Origin: Epiperipatus broadwayi
Taxonomy: Eukaryota; Onychophora; Udeonychophora; Euonychophora; Peripatidae
DNA length: 64,000 nucleotides
Direction: 5' to 3'
NCBI GenBank assembly: GCA_028023455.1
Contig: JAQFVV010006231.1
Span: 2,685,478-2,749,477 of the forward strand
Position numbers and translations under genes: made by a program. The notes beneath the pieces were generated by a model, which did not search any database, was not told where the DNA came from, and worked only from the letters and a program-made list of their open reading frames with translations. The stretch's first letter is position 1. Each line of letters starts with the position of its first letter. Shown here piece after piece: positions 1 through 13,198 of the stretch.

Positions 1-596
1 ATTTTTGTTTATACCAGAACTTTTTAATTATTTTATTTTATTGATTGGGTCATATTTGAATTAATATGTGTTCTCTCTGATTTACTTGATTAGGAATTCT
101 CATTTTAACTTAACAGATTTTTAATCTGTTATAATAATAAAAATATTTCTAATATCAATTTTCATTTGTCCGTTATTAATAATAGTTATTATTTTTTTTA
201 TTATTAAATCTATTAGTAATTTAATAAGATTTAAAAATGTAATTTACCTTTGCCAATATGTTTGAATAAGCCCAGGAATAATAATCTTAAAAAAATAATT
301 CTCGTTACGGTATGATGTAATACCGATTAGTTTAAAAGTTTTTTTTTTTTATTTGTGAGATGTTATATGACGATTTCAGTGAATTCTTAGGAATTCTGGT
401 GCCCAGATTAAATAAATTAAAAGCTGATTTCATCAATAGCACAATTCTCAACAATTAATAGGCTGAGTTGATCAGGAAATATAGCTATGTTTTTAGAATA
501 GAAATATAACTTTCTTCTTTTTTGACATGGCTTGATCAACTCACGCGCAGTTTATATTAGCGTGTAGAGGCCTAGCAAAACAGAAAATATTATAAT
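1..596 (+). repeat. Left LTR (3' part only)
   Basis: Nearly identical by eye to 2096-2692; differences are a few substitutions and homopolymer length changes. Homology stops at the TATAAT just before the primer-binding site. The repeat starts at base 1, so its beginning is outside the window. Confidence 0.75.
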
Positions 597-613
597 GGCG
601 ACCCAACTCGGGC
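596..613 (+). other. Candidate tRNA primer-binding site
   Basis: TGGCGACCCAACTCGGGC follows directly on the left LTR. It starts with the TGG expected from pairing to a tRNA CCA end. It resembles the complement of an animal tRNA-Lys 3' end (TGGCGCCCAAC...) with one inserted base and changes downstream; the tRNA assignment is inference. Confidence 0.5.
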
Positions 614-1707
614 TTCGATTTAACAACTACAACCTGAGATAAGTTGTAATGATAAAGAATGTTACAACGATGACCCAAAGAAACTCACAGCCAGAAAATA
701 AATAGTAATTTAAAAAAAAAAAAAATTATATAAACTAACGAACTAATTAAACCCTGATTATTAAAATATAAAAAAAATATTTTTTTAATATGACTTCCAG
801 AAAGAAAAAAATGTATGTATATTTTTTTTGATATGTCTAAAATAAAACACAATCGTGGCTGATGTAGACATAAGTCACAAGTATTTGACCGGGTAGGCGG
901 TTATTGAAGAGGGGAAAAACATAGCCCCGAGTCCTAGTATGCAGTATATTAACATAAGACCACCTTTATATGCCCATCAGACTATTTCTAGCAGGGATCC
1001 CAATAAAGGGGAAGGCGGACCAAGTTGCTGCGAGCCTGTAAGACTCAAAACGATGAGCAACGCTCATTAGTGCTTATAACTTGGGCTTCTTATCGTTACT
1101 TTTACACTTAAGCGGAAAGGACACAGATGAATGTTGAAATATTTTCCATTCCCGCCGTGTTAGACCTAAAAGTGGGCGTTAAAGCCAAACATCGCTTGTT
1201 GAATGAGTCTACGGAATATATCAGCATGCTACTACAAAAAAAAAACAACATGAATATGAATTTAAAAAACTTAAGAATAAAATTAGTGTAAACCCCTATT
1301 TTATTCTCATCTCCTGGCACTGGTGGTATTGTAACGTTTATTTATATACATTGCAAATATATTAGCATTTGGTAAAAGCTAAAAAATAAAAGTAAATTTA
1401 GATTTTTTTTTTGACTAATTTTTTTTTAAAAAAATAACGTACAATGAAAGTTAAATTTTTCTTTCGTATTTTTTTTTACTTAATTGGAAATAAAAGTAGA
1501 ATTAGAGAGAACAAAAGAATTCCAAAAGCAAGTAAAAAGATAAGCTAAAAGAAAAATATTTTAGCTAATTAAACATGGCCAAAAAACTTGATAAAAAAAA
1601 TAGAGACTTTGTAACATAAATTTTATAAAGAATATATAAGATTATCAACGGATATTTTGACAAACAAAAGATATGTGCAGAAGTCAGAAAACTGGGCCTC
1701 TAGAGAG

Positions 1708-1715
1708 TATAAAAG
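1708..1715 (+). promoter_or_regulatory. TATA box, probable LTR promoter
   Basis: TATAAAAG is followed about 15 bases on by ATCAGTTTG, an initiator-like TCAGTT. This is the usual arrangement of a pol II LTR promoter. It implies that the right LTR begins upstream of 1708 and that the R region starts near 1725-1735. Confidence 0.45.
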
Positions 1716-2095
1716 GCAGAGATCAGTTTGAAGAACATCTTGGTTTAGCTGATATTCTTTTGGTTGGTTTTGGATTAGAGAATCCAGACCACTGTACGAT
1801 GAAAAAGTTATTCATACAAGAGTAGACCGGAGCTTTAGCTGACATCATTACCGATGGACACCAGAGAAGCTTACGCGACTAGCCTATGGAACCAGCACCA
1901 AGATCAACTAATAATCAAAGGCCATGAGCTCAATTCAACCCCGAAAAACTATGCATAGTTATCTACAACCTTCATGAATTCACAAAACTTACCGGTAAGT
2001 TAAGACTACTTATTCCTGATTGTGATAAAATTAAGTGTTTGCAAGCAAGTCTTAAAATAATCCCGATAGAGACTTTCATTTTTTCTGTACAAGAG

Positions 2096-2692
2096 ATTTT
2101 TGTTTATACCAGAACTTTTTAATTAATTATTTTATTTTATTGATTGTGTCATATTTGAATTAATATGTGTTCTCTCTGATTTACTTGATTAGGAATTCTC
2201 ATTTTAACTTAAACAGATTTTTAATCTGTTATAATAATAAAAATATTTCTAATATCAATTTTCATTTGTCCGTTATTAATAATAGTTATTATTTTTTTAT
2301 TATTAAATCCATTAGTAGTTTAATAAGATTTAAAAATGTAATTTACCTTTGCCAATATGTTTGAATAAGCCCAGGAATAATAATCTTAAAAAAATAATTC
2401 TTGTTACGGTATGATGTAATACCGATTAGTTTAAAAGTTTTTTTTTTATTTGTGAGATGTTATATGATGATTTCAGTGAATTCTTAGGAATTCTGACGCC
2501 CAGATTAAATAAATTAAAAGCTGATTTCATCAATAGCACAATTCTCAACAATTAATAGGCCGAGTTGATCAGGAAATATAGCTATGTTTTTAGAATAGAA
2601 ATATAACTTTCTTCTTTTTTGACATAGCTTGATCAACTCACGCGCAGTTTATATTAGCATGTAGAGGCCTAGCAAAATGGAAAATGTTATAA
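2096..2692 (+). repeat. Right LTR (part comparable with the left copy)
   Basis: Direct repeat of 1-596. It ends where the sequence passes into a TATATATATA run. The real 5' border probably lies near 1650, because the left copy is truncated by the window. The high identity between the two copies argues for a fairly recent insertion. Confidence 0.7.
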
Positions 2693-2701
2693 TATATATA
2701 T

Positions 2702-5700
2702 ATTGTGGAGCCTTTTGGTTTATTCCATCTATAAACCAAATGTAATAAAATGAAGTAATTGTGGAAAAAAAAAATTTTTTTTTATGTAAGAAAAGTTCAG
2801 TTTTATTTGAGAAAGTAATGGCTATATAGCTCAGAAGTAACATATATAGACAGTTTCTGTTTGTATGGAATGTCTATTTGATAAGAATTAAGATTGAATT
2901 GATTGTCAGTAGCTTTAGTTAACAGTTTCTTTCTAGAGAATAAGTTTAGAGTTATGGGAGATTATAGTGAATATTTATGTTTATGATTATCAGAAATTAT
3001 AATTGATTTTATGCTTGTAATTATAAGAAATTATGGATATTTGTGTTCATATAATCTGAATAATCAGTTTTCTGTTTCATGTTCTGCACATGTGTGTGTG
3101 TGTGATACAGATATATGGGCTTGATTTTCTTGCTTTCCTTTATAGAAATTGACATAATTTTCTATATTATTAAAAATGTAAATCTAAATAAGAAATTATT
3201 TAGATCAAATGAATATAACCTTTGTTTGACCAAAAAGGGTTAGTAAGCTTATGTTTTTGATTAGATCTTCTTTAACCAATTTTCCATAAATTAATCACCG
3301 TGTTAATTAAAGAGATCTGGTTTCAGATCAGACAAAGTTGTTAACAGTAACACTTAAGAAAGAGTCATTGTTCATTCTGAGTGATTTTTTAATTAGATTT
3401 GGAAAAGGAACCACCTGTGGGAAGGGGGTTTAACATGTGTTTTCTTTTCTCTCTTTTACTCTATAATAGTGACTGGAGAAAGTGAATTGGGAGAACTTTT
3501 GCTAATTGAGAACTTTGGGCTAAGTAACTAAAATTAATCTGTCTCTGAAGGTGTTTTCCAAGTTTGTTTTTTTTTAATTTTCTTTCTCAGAATTTAATAA
3601 TGTATTTAAGTTTTATAGTATACCAAAATATGAATTTCTAATTCATCTATAAGTGGTGCATATTTTTTTTCCTCACATCAATTATGAAGGAATCAACTTT
3701 TGATAACACATTTTATAATAAATGCTGCAACTTATCCATTTTGCTTATTAAAAATTCATTGAAGGAGAGAACTGTCAAATTTTGTATGCAGTTAAAAGAC
3801 TGATTTATACTATAAGAATTATTTGGCTGTTTAAAATTCATTTGAAGAAACTGCAGCAAACTTCTGTAAAATGTTTAAAAAGTTAATTCATGTTAGTAAT
3901 CAGAAACTGCTTGTTGTCTATAATTTGAACCTTTAAATGGAAAGGAAGAAGAAAGGAAGAAGAAAGGAAGGCAAATGAATTCAAATCCAGGAAGAAACTC
4001 ATCAAAAAATGGAAGGTAGTCAACAGAACTCTTTTAAATTTATTAATTTACCCTGTAGCTACATTTTAATTTAAATAACTATCTACGTTTTTTATCTATC
4101 TTGATTCAAATGACTGTCTGTGCATTTTTATACACATTTAATTAAAAAGAACTGTCTGATGTGCAATTATATAGCTATCTCAAGTAAAATGAACTGAATA
4201 TATTGATTGATGGACAGTTGAAGGAAGAGACATTGAAAGAGACTATTGTAATGTTGATATTTATTCTTTGTTTTATTTTGTTTATATAATATGTCATTTG
4301 TTTGTTTTTATATTTCATTTTGTTTATATAATATGTCACACTATAATCACTAGATTATTTTAATAATTTTTTTATTTATGTCAGAAATGTTTAAAGGAAG
4401 GGAAAATGATTTTGATACCATTTAAGTATAGATGCTCACATAAATTTAAATTTAAAAGTAAAGAGAGAAATGATATAAATATTTTTATATTCTTAACAAA
4501 ATTTTAATTTGGGCTTAATATTAAATATAAAGAGTGAGTGGATGGATGGTTGTAAAACCCATAATTATGCTGTGAGTGTTGATCTGTTATTAATATAAAT
4601 ATTAAGTATGTTGTTGGCTTGACTGTTTAAAATTGAAATGATTCATATATGTTTTGATTCGGGATCTGGTTAGTCTTTGTCATTTATTTAGACTGGAATC
4701 AATGTATGTGTGGGCATATATAAAGCTATAAATGCTTGTCATTACTAATGTAAAGTTATCCTACCACCCAATAGATGGGAAATAGCTGTCTCATAATTTA
4801 TTTACCATGGCAGTGGAGATGACTGAGTTTCACTCCATTTATTTTGTTAAGATAGGGAATTATTGATAAAGTTACTGTTTAATTGTAGAAAATGTTTTGC
4901 ATGCTAATATAGAGAGTAGGTGTCTAGGCGGGAGCTCTTTACACAATTCTGGATCTTAGGAAAAGATCTCTCTTTGTCTCAAGCAAATAGTTTAAGTTTG
5001 GAGTTGTTGTTGTTTCTTTTTTAATTTCCCTTATCAAGATGCTGCTGTGTGCGCATTATAAATACTGCATGGTGATGTGGGATTTGAAGAGAGTTTTTCT
5101 TATGTGGGACAGAATAAAGTTGCCCTGACAGGATAAGGGTTCAGTCAGATGTATATTTATGATGAGGAATGACAAAGATTTTAATTAATAAACTAACCAA
5201 TCTGTGTTGATTTTTTTTTTTGAATGATGGTAAATTGAGGTCGTCAAGCTGAGTGGACATACTGACCTATTAGGATATACAGTCAAAAACATAAAGATCT
5301 GACAAGCATGAATATAAAAGTGTGGGTTTTGAATTTAAACCCATTTGCAAAACCAGTAGGGGATTTTGTGGCATATCATTCTTCTTCATTGGAAATGTGA
5401 AAATTATTGCTTCATAAAATGATTTAGAAATTTATGATTATTTCACATTGCTAGTTAGCATAACTGAAACGAGTATTTTATTTTGTAATAGTCCAATGGA
5501 CAGTGTTTACAATAAAAAGGGGGAAGTAGAAATTTATAGGTTTTCTTCTCTTTCAAGATATAAGTTTTCTTAAAGCTAAAATATATGGAATCCTGATTCC
5601 ATGTGTGAGCATTTGTGTTTATTATTATTATTAATTATTTATTTGATAAATAAATGGGTCAAAACGATAAATAAGTCATCCAGAAAATTAGTTACTTTAA

Positions 5701-5940
5701 ACATGTATTCAAACCATAATCTTTAATAGATCTGAATCATATATTTGAGTGTAGTAACATTATAATTAGGTGTGTTTTATTTAATTTGTATCATTATTGT
5801 TAATGTAATAAAAGTTTACTATTGTTATAAGATTGCATTGTGTTTTGTGTTTTGATTTTTCAAATATCTCCAGGATCTATATATCCAGCACTTATATTTA
5901 AAGTAATATTAATTCATATTTAAATTTATTTATTTATTTT
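2702..5940. other. No gene recognised
   Basis: AT-rich DNA with stops in all frames and no domain signature. It contains a purine tract (GGAAGAAGAAA units near 3945-3975) and a 42-bp tandem duplication near 4275-4337. It may be intergenic or intron. Confidence 0.5.
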
Positions 5941-5946
5941 TATAAT

Positions 5947-6110
5947 GATAATTTATTTCCAAGATCGATTTGCAGTAGTCATTATTATATTGTTTCCATA
6001 TTCGATTCACATAGTTAATTTTATATTGATAATTTATTTCCATGATTGAATTACAGTATTGATTTTGTCTTGATTATTTCTATATTCGATTAACATAAAT
6101 CATTTTATAT
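5947..6110. repeat. Degenerate 81-bp tandem repeat
   Basis: The motif GATAATTTATTTCCA recurs at 5947 and 6028, each followed by a GATT(G/T)..TTACAGTA-like stretch and then a TATTCGATT(A/C)ACATA stretch. This gives a period of about 81 bp over two decayed copies. Further ATTTATTTCC fragments up to about 6260 suggest the array was once longer. Confidence 0.55.
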
Positions 6111-6310
6111 AAGCCACTTTTATAAACTTCATTTTCACATAATTTATTTTCATAATTAATTTGCATAATCTAATTTTATGATTTATTTCCGTTCTTTACT
6201 TTCATCAGTAAATTTTGATTGATTTATCTGATTGATGTTCATGGTTTACTTCCATAGTTTACTCTAGCAAAATATGATAGGTTTAAAGTTATTAATTAAA
6301 ATTTGGTTGA

Positions 6311-7036
6311 TAGATTAGAAATGATAGAAAAAAAAAAGACATAGAATAATTGAGTTAAGTTGAATAAAATTTAATCTTTTGATTCATTGTAATGTTGTGA
6401 ATATTGGGAGCAGACATAAAATCCCTTTTCTGCTCTTGGTGTTTAGAGTGATCATATCAAATTTCAACTTAGCATATTTGGAATCATACCCATTACAATG
6501 TAATCACTTATAAGTGTACCTCTTGACAGATCTAGACCTTGAGAAAGAGCAGTCCAATTATTAATCTAAGAGCTAGTTTGGAAGTCAAGTAGCATATTAT
6601 AACAACATTATTATACTATTATAAAAGTAGGGATCATGAATTGATAGTCGATCAAAAGATATATGTGTGTTAGAGAAATACGATTAGGAGTTCTCAGATT
6701 AGAGAACATAACACAGACATTCTGTGTTATATAATTGTAGCTATTGAAAGTGATAAATGCTGAGAATGAAAAATAAAGTAATGGAATTAAATGGGGAGGA
6801 TTTATTTGTGATAATTTTTATCTAATAATTAAATAAAATGATAATTTTATATTCTGAACATAGATTATGAGTTCTCTGCATTAATTACTGATTTCTTTCC
6901 AGTTAGATATAAATGAGAACTGTGTATAGTATTTTCTGTAGTTACCACTCAAGATCAGATAATTATAATAAAGTTGTGGAAGAAAGTTGTCTCATTATTA
7001 TGAATTTTACAATAAATTTATCATGAAATATTTGCA
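6311..7036. other. No gene recognised
   Basis: AT-rich sequence with no reading frame of note and no repeat that I could match elsewhere in the window. Confidence 0.45.
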
Positions 7037-7118
7037 TGACTAATGCTAGGTTTGAAATTAAGACCATATAGATTGAATGACTAATGCTAGGTTTGAAATT
7101 AAGACCATATAGATTGAA
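7037..7118. repeat. 41-bp perfect tandem duplication
   Basis: The block beginning TGACTAATGCTAGGTTTG at 7037 is repeated without visible change from 7078. The identity suggests a recent slippage or replication event. Confidence 0.85.
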
Positions 7119-7375
7119 TGGTTTTATCAATATTATTGTTATTATTATTTTTTTTGGGGGAGACAATTTAATTGCTTTTTCCAGTATCTTTTATAATCCT
7201 AAATTGACTAATGATGATGATCTCTACTGGGCATTACAATTTATAGCTGCAATTTGGCGCCCCCGGTATATTTGATCCTAAAGTTAGTACTAAATTCAAT
7301 TGATTAGCTACTTGAAATAAATGAGAGTTTATTGAGGTTGAATAAGTGAAAGATTGTGCGGAGAAAGTTGAGGTG

Positions 7376-7379
<4 letters not shown>

Positions 7380-7438
<59 letters not shown>
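7380..7438. repeat. (AT)n microsatellite, ~59 bp
   Basis: Uninterrupted AT dinucleotide run. Confidence 0.95.
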
Positions 7439-7442
<4 letters not shown>

Positions 7443-7683
7443 TCAGCAAAAACAGTGACACAAAAAATCAAAAGTTATCACTACTAGCAATGAATCTGTA
7501 TTAAAAAAATATATAGTAAATGCATTTTCTTTGCAATTATTTATAATCTTCATTGTCTATTATAATGATAGTTTTTGACAACTTTTCTACAAAGGAAGAT
7601 TTCCTCTAAATTTTAATTTCACAAGGATGAACAAGGAGTGAATATATTTTTGTAATCTTAAGAAGATATGTTGAAGAAAATGA

Positions 7684-8016
7684 TTTATACAGTATCTTAA
7701 TGTTGCATCATCTTCCTGGAATTGTTGTCCTCATAAAGATTGTTCTATTTATTATGGTGAAACTAAAACCAATATTTTAAATAGAGTTTCACAGCATAAA
7801 TATTTATATCATCGTGCTAAAACTAAATTTTTGGGTAATTCAGTGTTTCTGGAACATGAAACTAAGGCTGGATACTTATGTCAACCAGTAGAGGCAAAAT
7901 TAGTGTGTAATGAGAAGAATGACGTAAAGCGTAAGATTAAAGAAGCTTGTTTTATAGCTGGTAATCCCAATGCTATTAATAGAAAGGATTGTTGTTTTAA
8001 AATTTCTAAAATATGA
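7684..8016 (+). pseudogene. Penelope-like element: GIY-YIG endonuclease fragment
   Basis: An open frame of 110 codons without a proper start reads CPHKDCSIYYGETKTNILNR, then VSQHK, and later KRKIKEACFI before a TGA at 8014. It is the C-terminal endonuclease region of Penelope-like retroelements: a Cys pair ahead of a Y-Y-G-E-T block (the YIG strand), the conserved Arg and His of the next helix, and the K-R-K-x-x-E helix carrying the catalytic glutamate. Such domains nick DNA to prime reverse transcription. The reverse transcriptase that should lie upstream is not visible, so this is a truncated relic. A bacterial-type UvrC or homing GIY-YIG origin is less likely given the CPHKDC lead-in. Confidence 0.6.
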
Positions 8017-9380
8017 CATTATAATATTTATTTATTTATTTATATTGTATTTTATTTATTTATTTAGATTTAGTTTACATTTTATTTGAGGTACGCATTT
8101 TGCTTGTGAATAAGTGTTTATATTTTGTATTGAGCTATGATTATGGAAGCTTAAGTCCACCGAAAGCGCTCAGCTTTATATTTTTAATTTTATGTTTAAA
8201 ACTTCAGCAACTGTGTTTTATCACAGTTAGTTTTTAATTTATTAATTTTATGAAATTTTTAAAAATATAAATGTGTTTGTTGTTTTAAAGAGCATAATGG
8301 GGTAATACCAGTACATTAGCTTTCATTTTTCTGACTGTTAGTCATTTGTCCACGAACATTAAAGATTTGAGATCATCATCATAATTTATAGATAGGAGTG
8401 CTTCTGTTACTATCATAGTATTAAGAAATTCTCTTTTTTGATATTTAATTCAACTTGAGGAAACCAATACTGATATAGTTTCCATCGATATTACAGCATA
8501 GCAGTCCAATTACAAATGTTGACACTTGGACAGAAATTGAACTCGGATTGTTTTCTCACCAATAAGTAGTTTCTTAATTTCTGAGTATTTTCTGATTATG
8601 TAAATATAAGACTACATAAATGTTTCTAGTAAAATAGATATTGTGTTTTATATTGATTTAATGTACGATAAAAAAAAATAAAAGAAAATTATCTATTTTG
8701 TTTGAATTTCAGTCTTCAAAACAAAATATTGCAAACTATTATTTCATATATATTCTACTTTCATCTTAGTTACTTTAATCATATATATATAAACAAGAAA
8801 TTAAATTCTAGCTTACAATTACAATAATTTATGTATCGTATTTACAATTTAAATTTTAAGTAAGCGGAATGCTGGGATTGTTTGTTTGAAAACGTGTTTT
8901 CTCCTGTCTGATTGATTTACAGTAAAGAAAAAGGTGTGAAAATAAGTTGTTGCTAATAATAATAAAATATTAGACATGTTTAAGAATGAATTAAGCTATT
9001 TTAAAATTGATAAGTTGTAACTACGTTTTTTTTTCTTCTTGGCTTATTATTTTTTTAAATACCTCTATCAAATTAAACTTCAGAATTATATTTATATTTA
9101 AATACTTGTGCGTACAGCTTTCTAAAGTGACAAAAACAGTGTATTTGTACAAATATCACCATCTTTTCATTTTTAGTATTTATAAAAAAATATTTATTGA
9201 AGCTTTTCTTTTTTAATGATTCGGAAAACTTTTTTGACTTCATCATCCTAAAGCAAATCAGAAATTTTTTTAGGATTTGTTTTTTAACTTTTTGTATTTG
9301 GTTAAGAATTTCTCTCTGGTTTATTATCTGCTTTTTTATATTGTATACTGTAACAGGTCTCAAGTTTTGTACATTCGTGT
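8017..9380. other. No gene recognised
   Basis: Begins with a TATTTATTTATT-rich run directly after the Penelope-like frame, which may be its 3' tail. The rest is AT-rich with random short frames. Confidence 0.4.
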
Positions 9381-11560
9381 AATAAAATCTAGAATCCAGG
9401 CAAAGAGACCAAATCTGACCAGACCAGGAGGCTGATGTGCCGAATCCGACCACGCTTTAACTCGTCTGCCAGAACGCCAAAACTCAAGACCTTACAAACG
9501 ACCACACTTGAAGTTACACATAATATACCCATCTTTTGCGGCCGGCATAAGACAGGGAGAAACAGGAGACTTGAGGATTTATATATATATTAACGAATTG
9601 AAATGCTACCAGCACGAAATTAAAGATAACACTCATAAACCATAATTAATGCATAGATGATTATATCACATATATATAATTAACTAAGACTGAATTTGAT
9701 TGATAGGAATGAGAAATCACATGAAACCAACATAAATTTAACATAGGTTTATTAAATAAATAAAATATCAATTAATGTGGGAGAAGCACGAAGGGTTTAT
9801 ACCATGAGGATTTAGCATGACTCCTCATTAAATCTTTAATTATTAATATGAGTGGAGATATTTAAAGAATCACTAAGTGGTGCCTACATATGATTATGCC
9901 AATTCCTATGGAAAGTGATAGCTAATATTACAAAAATGCTGCACTAATCTTAGACAAAATATTTATTGCAACATTATTAACTTAGTAATGTATGAGCATA
10001 CAAATGAGCTCATGGTTGAGATTGAACCTAGAAACTAAAGATATAAATTTCAGTTTAATACTGAATAATTAAATTATAGGACTCAGAGTTGGCTATACAA
10101 GGTGACCGACACATTACAGCCCTGGCAAATTATGATAGTGTAGCGCTCTGCAGATAGATTAGAGTCAACGGTTTTCAACACCGGTACCCTGGGACCAAGC
10201 ATCCTGCTGCTAAAAGATTGGAGTGGCTGATACGACTTCCTGGAATTATAGGTCAGGTCTTACTTGTGTGAGCCCCGAAAGAAGGTAAGATGGGATGGAC
10301 TTGCCCATGGTCCCATCATAAGAAGATGCAGCAAAATGTTAAACATTAAATGAGAATTTAAGATATCTAATCCACCAAGCGAAGATACAAAATTAATTAA
10401 TATTACAGAAATACAGGGCAATAGCCTGGTCAGTATTACTGATATAAGCCAATTCCAACAACACTATATAATCAAGCGATACTTGAGGGATAAAGAAATA
10501 ATAATAAAACTCTTGTTTATAGGTTTCAATCTATACATATAAATTATTACAAGGGATGAGAAAGTATATTTGATTGACCGGCCAAATAATTACTGAATAT
10601 ACTTTCATATTAGTAAGACTAGTACATTACTCTATTCAGAAATCCCAATAAGGTGGAAATTTAATAGTAAACCATAATACATTTAGAATCAAATAAGAAT
10701 TATAGGACTTTGAACCAGCGAGCATGGAGAATGTCATTAAGAAACAGTTATTGGAAGATATTTGCAATTATATCTTCAAATATTTATTAAGTTTAAATGC
10801 TCACTGCTTTGAGGCATTGTCATATAAATAACAAAATAACAGTAAAGAAATATTATAGGCACAACCACAGTGATAGATAAAGATTTTAGATAAGATTACA
10901 TTTAGTTTAAATAAGATATTTAACGAGAGATAGGCAGGTTATACAAATTATATCTTATTTACTTTAATGAGAATTTATAATGAAATTATTTTATAGGGTT
11001 TAGAAAGTTGCATTAGTTTATCATTTGCTAGCTTTAAACTTTTAAGTAGAGAGTTTGGATTTAGATAATAGTTAGTTATCACACAGCTTTGTGGTTATAG
11101 ATTGGCATTACTGATTAATTGAACGGGATAGGCAGTTGTTTGGCTTTCAGGCATCACAGTGGTCTTCTTGTGCAGGGTGTAGCATCTTCATTATGGAAGT
11201 AGGTTGTTGGTACATCATTCTTCCATGGATTAGAAGCAGCCATCGCCTTTCTCCAGCCCGATCTTTCAAAGATCAATCTGGCATAGATTATGCATAGTGA
11301 CGCTCTTCTAAAATTAATGATTTCATGACTCAAGCTTAAAATATACCCTATTTATACTTTTCTTGCAAAGCACTTAACTAGAGAAGAATTTATTTCACCT
11401 GGAAAACCATTAACTCTAAAATATAACATAAAATTCTAAGATTTCCCGATTTGATCCAAATACTTTTTAGATTTCCAGGGCACCTAAAATCCTCTAGATG
11501 TTGAATAGTGCTGCTCCAGTGGTTTTAATGTATACCATTTAGCTGCAACTAAAACTGAGT
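9381..11560. other. Unclassified region with less AT-rich patches
   Basis: Two patches, about 9385-9580 and 10085-10345, and a third at 11140-11330, are clearly richer in G and C than the surroundings. None has a sustained reading frame or RNA gene that I recognise. They may belong to an old LTR element or a non-coding transcript. No terminal repeats were found to delimit them. Confidence 0.3.
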
Positions 11561-12635
11561 ATAGCAATTATAAGATTTTAAACTTTGATTTAACCACAGG
11601 TGTGGTGGTCTTAATGCAAATTTGTTTACGGTTAAATTTTTATTTTTAATTAGTATAACTAAAAGCTTTTTGCTCTTTTTACAAAATTAAATCATGCCAC
11701 TCTATATATATTACTGTATAATGTGAATTATACATCCACATATAAATTTATATTTAATAAACTTAATAAAATGATATTTCTACTATTTAAAATTAAAACA
11801 CAAATCATTCTTTTATAAAATATAAAATTTAAACCATTATATTCGCTATAACATTTGTTAACCTATATACAGTGTTTATTCATATGTACATATATAATGC
11901 TGTGCACCCAGCCATGATAGTATGGTTTATATGTTTGCTTTAAGAAAATGAATATTTTAATAGGGAATTGAACTCAGCACAGAGGGGGTTTGGTTGTTCA
12001 ACTAAAACATGCAACAAGAAGGGCTTGAACCTGACCATTGCAATACCAACACTAATATTAATGATAAGAACTTAGGCTTGAATTTATTATACACACTTTT
12101 TTAAATCCAAACCACTATGTTTTACAGTCATGAGTTAAAACAGGCATATTTTAATAAAATAATAGGTCTTCTAAATTTGTTCCAAACTATTTATATTTTT
12201 AAGAAAGGTCTCATGGGGCCCGCATATCTATCTCCACTCACAGTTTTAAAACCTGATTACTTTATTTAATAACAAACATATTTTGGATTTCTTTCTGTAG
12301 TTTGTCCAATACCAACCTGGCTAATTCTTTATTGATAAGCAAATAAATATCTAGAAATTATCTGGGCTGATTAAATTATTGTAATATAATGCAACATTCA
12401 ACTTTGATGATGAAGGTGGTATTTTCACAAAGATACTAAGCATATGCTTTACAACATTACATTTGTTTTAGATGCTATCCTTTATTTAAATATAACCTTT
12501 TTTTTTTTTCAATTTATTTTAATATATTTATACTGTTCTAAAACAGAACAAGTCTATTGAACCTACTTTAGTTTATCAGAATTTATTCTCAAACCTAAAT
12601 TTAATTCCTTAATTATTTATAACAGTTTATTAGGA
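11561..12635. other. No gene recognised
   Basis: AT-rich sequence. The segment near 12018-12030 (GGGCTTGAACC) reads on the minus strand as a pol III B box (GGTTCAAGCCC) but no A box was found with it. Confidence 0.35.
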
Positions 12636-13198
12636 TAATAACGTGAAAGGCTGAAACCTTTGACAGATGTGCCTTAAAAATGCTTATATGATAGTCAATC
12701 AGATGTAATAATGACTGCACAGGGAACTCTCAATTCAAAACACAAGGTAGAGATTTTACTAGAAAAAGATGGTCCCACCTTCTTCTCTACTTAAATTTAT
12801 ATTTAAATAAGCCAGATTCAAGCATTTTGAACTAAAAGTGAGAAACTTTAAGCACCTTCACATTTAATTCACTAAATATTGTATATAAATAAACAATGTG
12901 AAATCTTTCAATTTACTACAAAGAAATTTTCAAATCTAATGAAATGATAATAACTTATGTAAATATATTAATTTATTAAGCACAAGCAGATGATCTGGCT
13001 TATTTATATATAAATTTAAGTAGAGAAGAAGGTGGGACCATCTTTTTCTTGTAAAATCTCTGCCTTGTGTTTTGCATTGAGTGTTATAGTCATTATTACA
13101 TCTGATTGGCTGTCATATAAGCATTTTTAAGGCATATCTGTCAAAGGTTTCAGCCTTTCATGTTATTATTATATCATCTGCTTGCACTTAATAAATTA
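12636..13198. repeat. Foldback element with ~180-bp inverted arms
   Basis: 12636-12819 (starting at AATAACGTGAAAGGCTG) is the reverse complement of 12992-13171, with about 90% match by eye. Both arms hold the AGAAGGTGGGACCATCTTT block. A second inverted pair overlaps the first: 12969-12994 (CACAAGCAGATGAT) matches the reverse complement of 13172-13198. The order is therefore arm A, spacer, B, A', B'. No transposase is encoded. It looks like a non-autonomous foldback or MITE-type DNA transposon. Confidence 0.7.

Larger units (their letters stand above)
1..2692 (+). mobile_element. LTR retroelement without coding capacity, left end outside window
   Basis: The first ~596 bases recur almost unchanged at 2096-2692, in direct orientation, which is the arrangement of two LTRs. 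A candidate tRNA primer-binding site (TGGCGACCCAACTCGGG) lies exactly where the left copy ends, giving plus orientation. A TATA box at 1708, upstream of where the right copy can be compared, suggests the LTR is really about 1 kb and that the left one is cut by the window edge. The interior (597 to roughly 1650) has no gag, protease, reverse transcriptase or integrase reading frame. It is therefore either a non-autonomous LARD/TRIM-like element or an internal deletion derivative. The family (gypsy, BEL or copia) cannot be told. Confidence 0.75.

Noticed and set aside
7234-7461. Minus-strand frame with repeated Ile-Tyr
   Set aside because: It is the (AT)n microsatellite read as codons.
9073-9453. 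126-codon minus-strand frame
   Set aside because: Lys/Phe/Asn-rich composition as expected by chance in AT-rich DNA, no domain, no splice context; the opposite strand has a similar chance frame.
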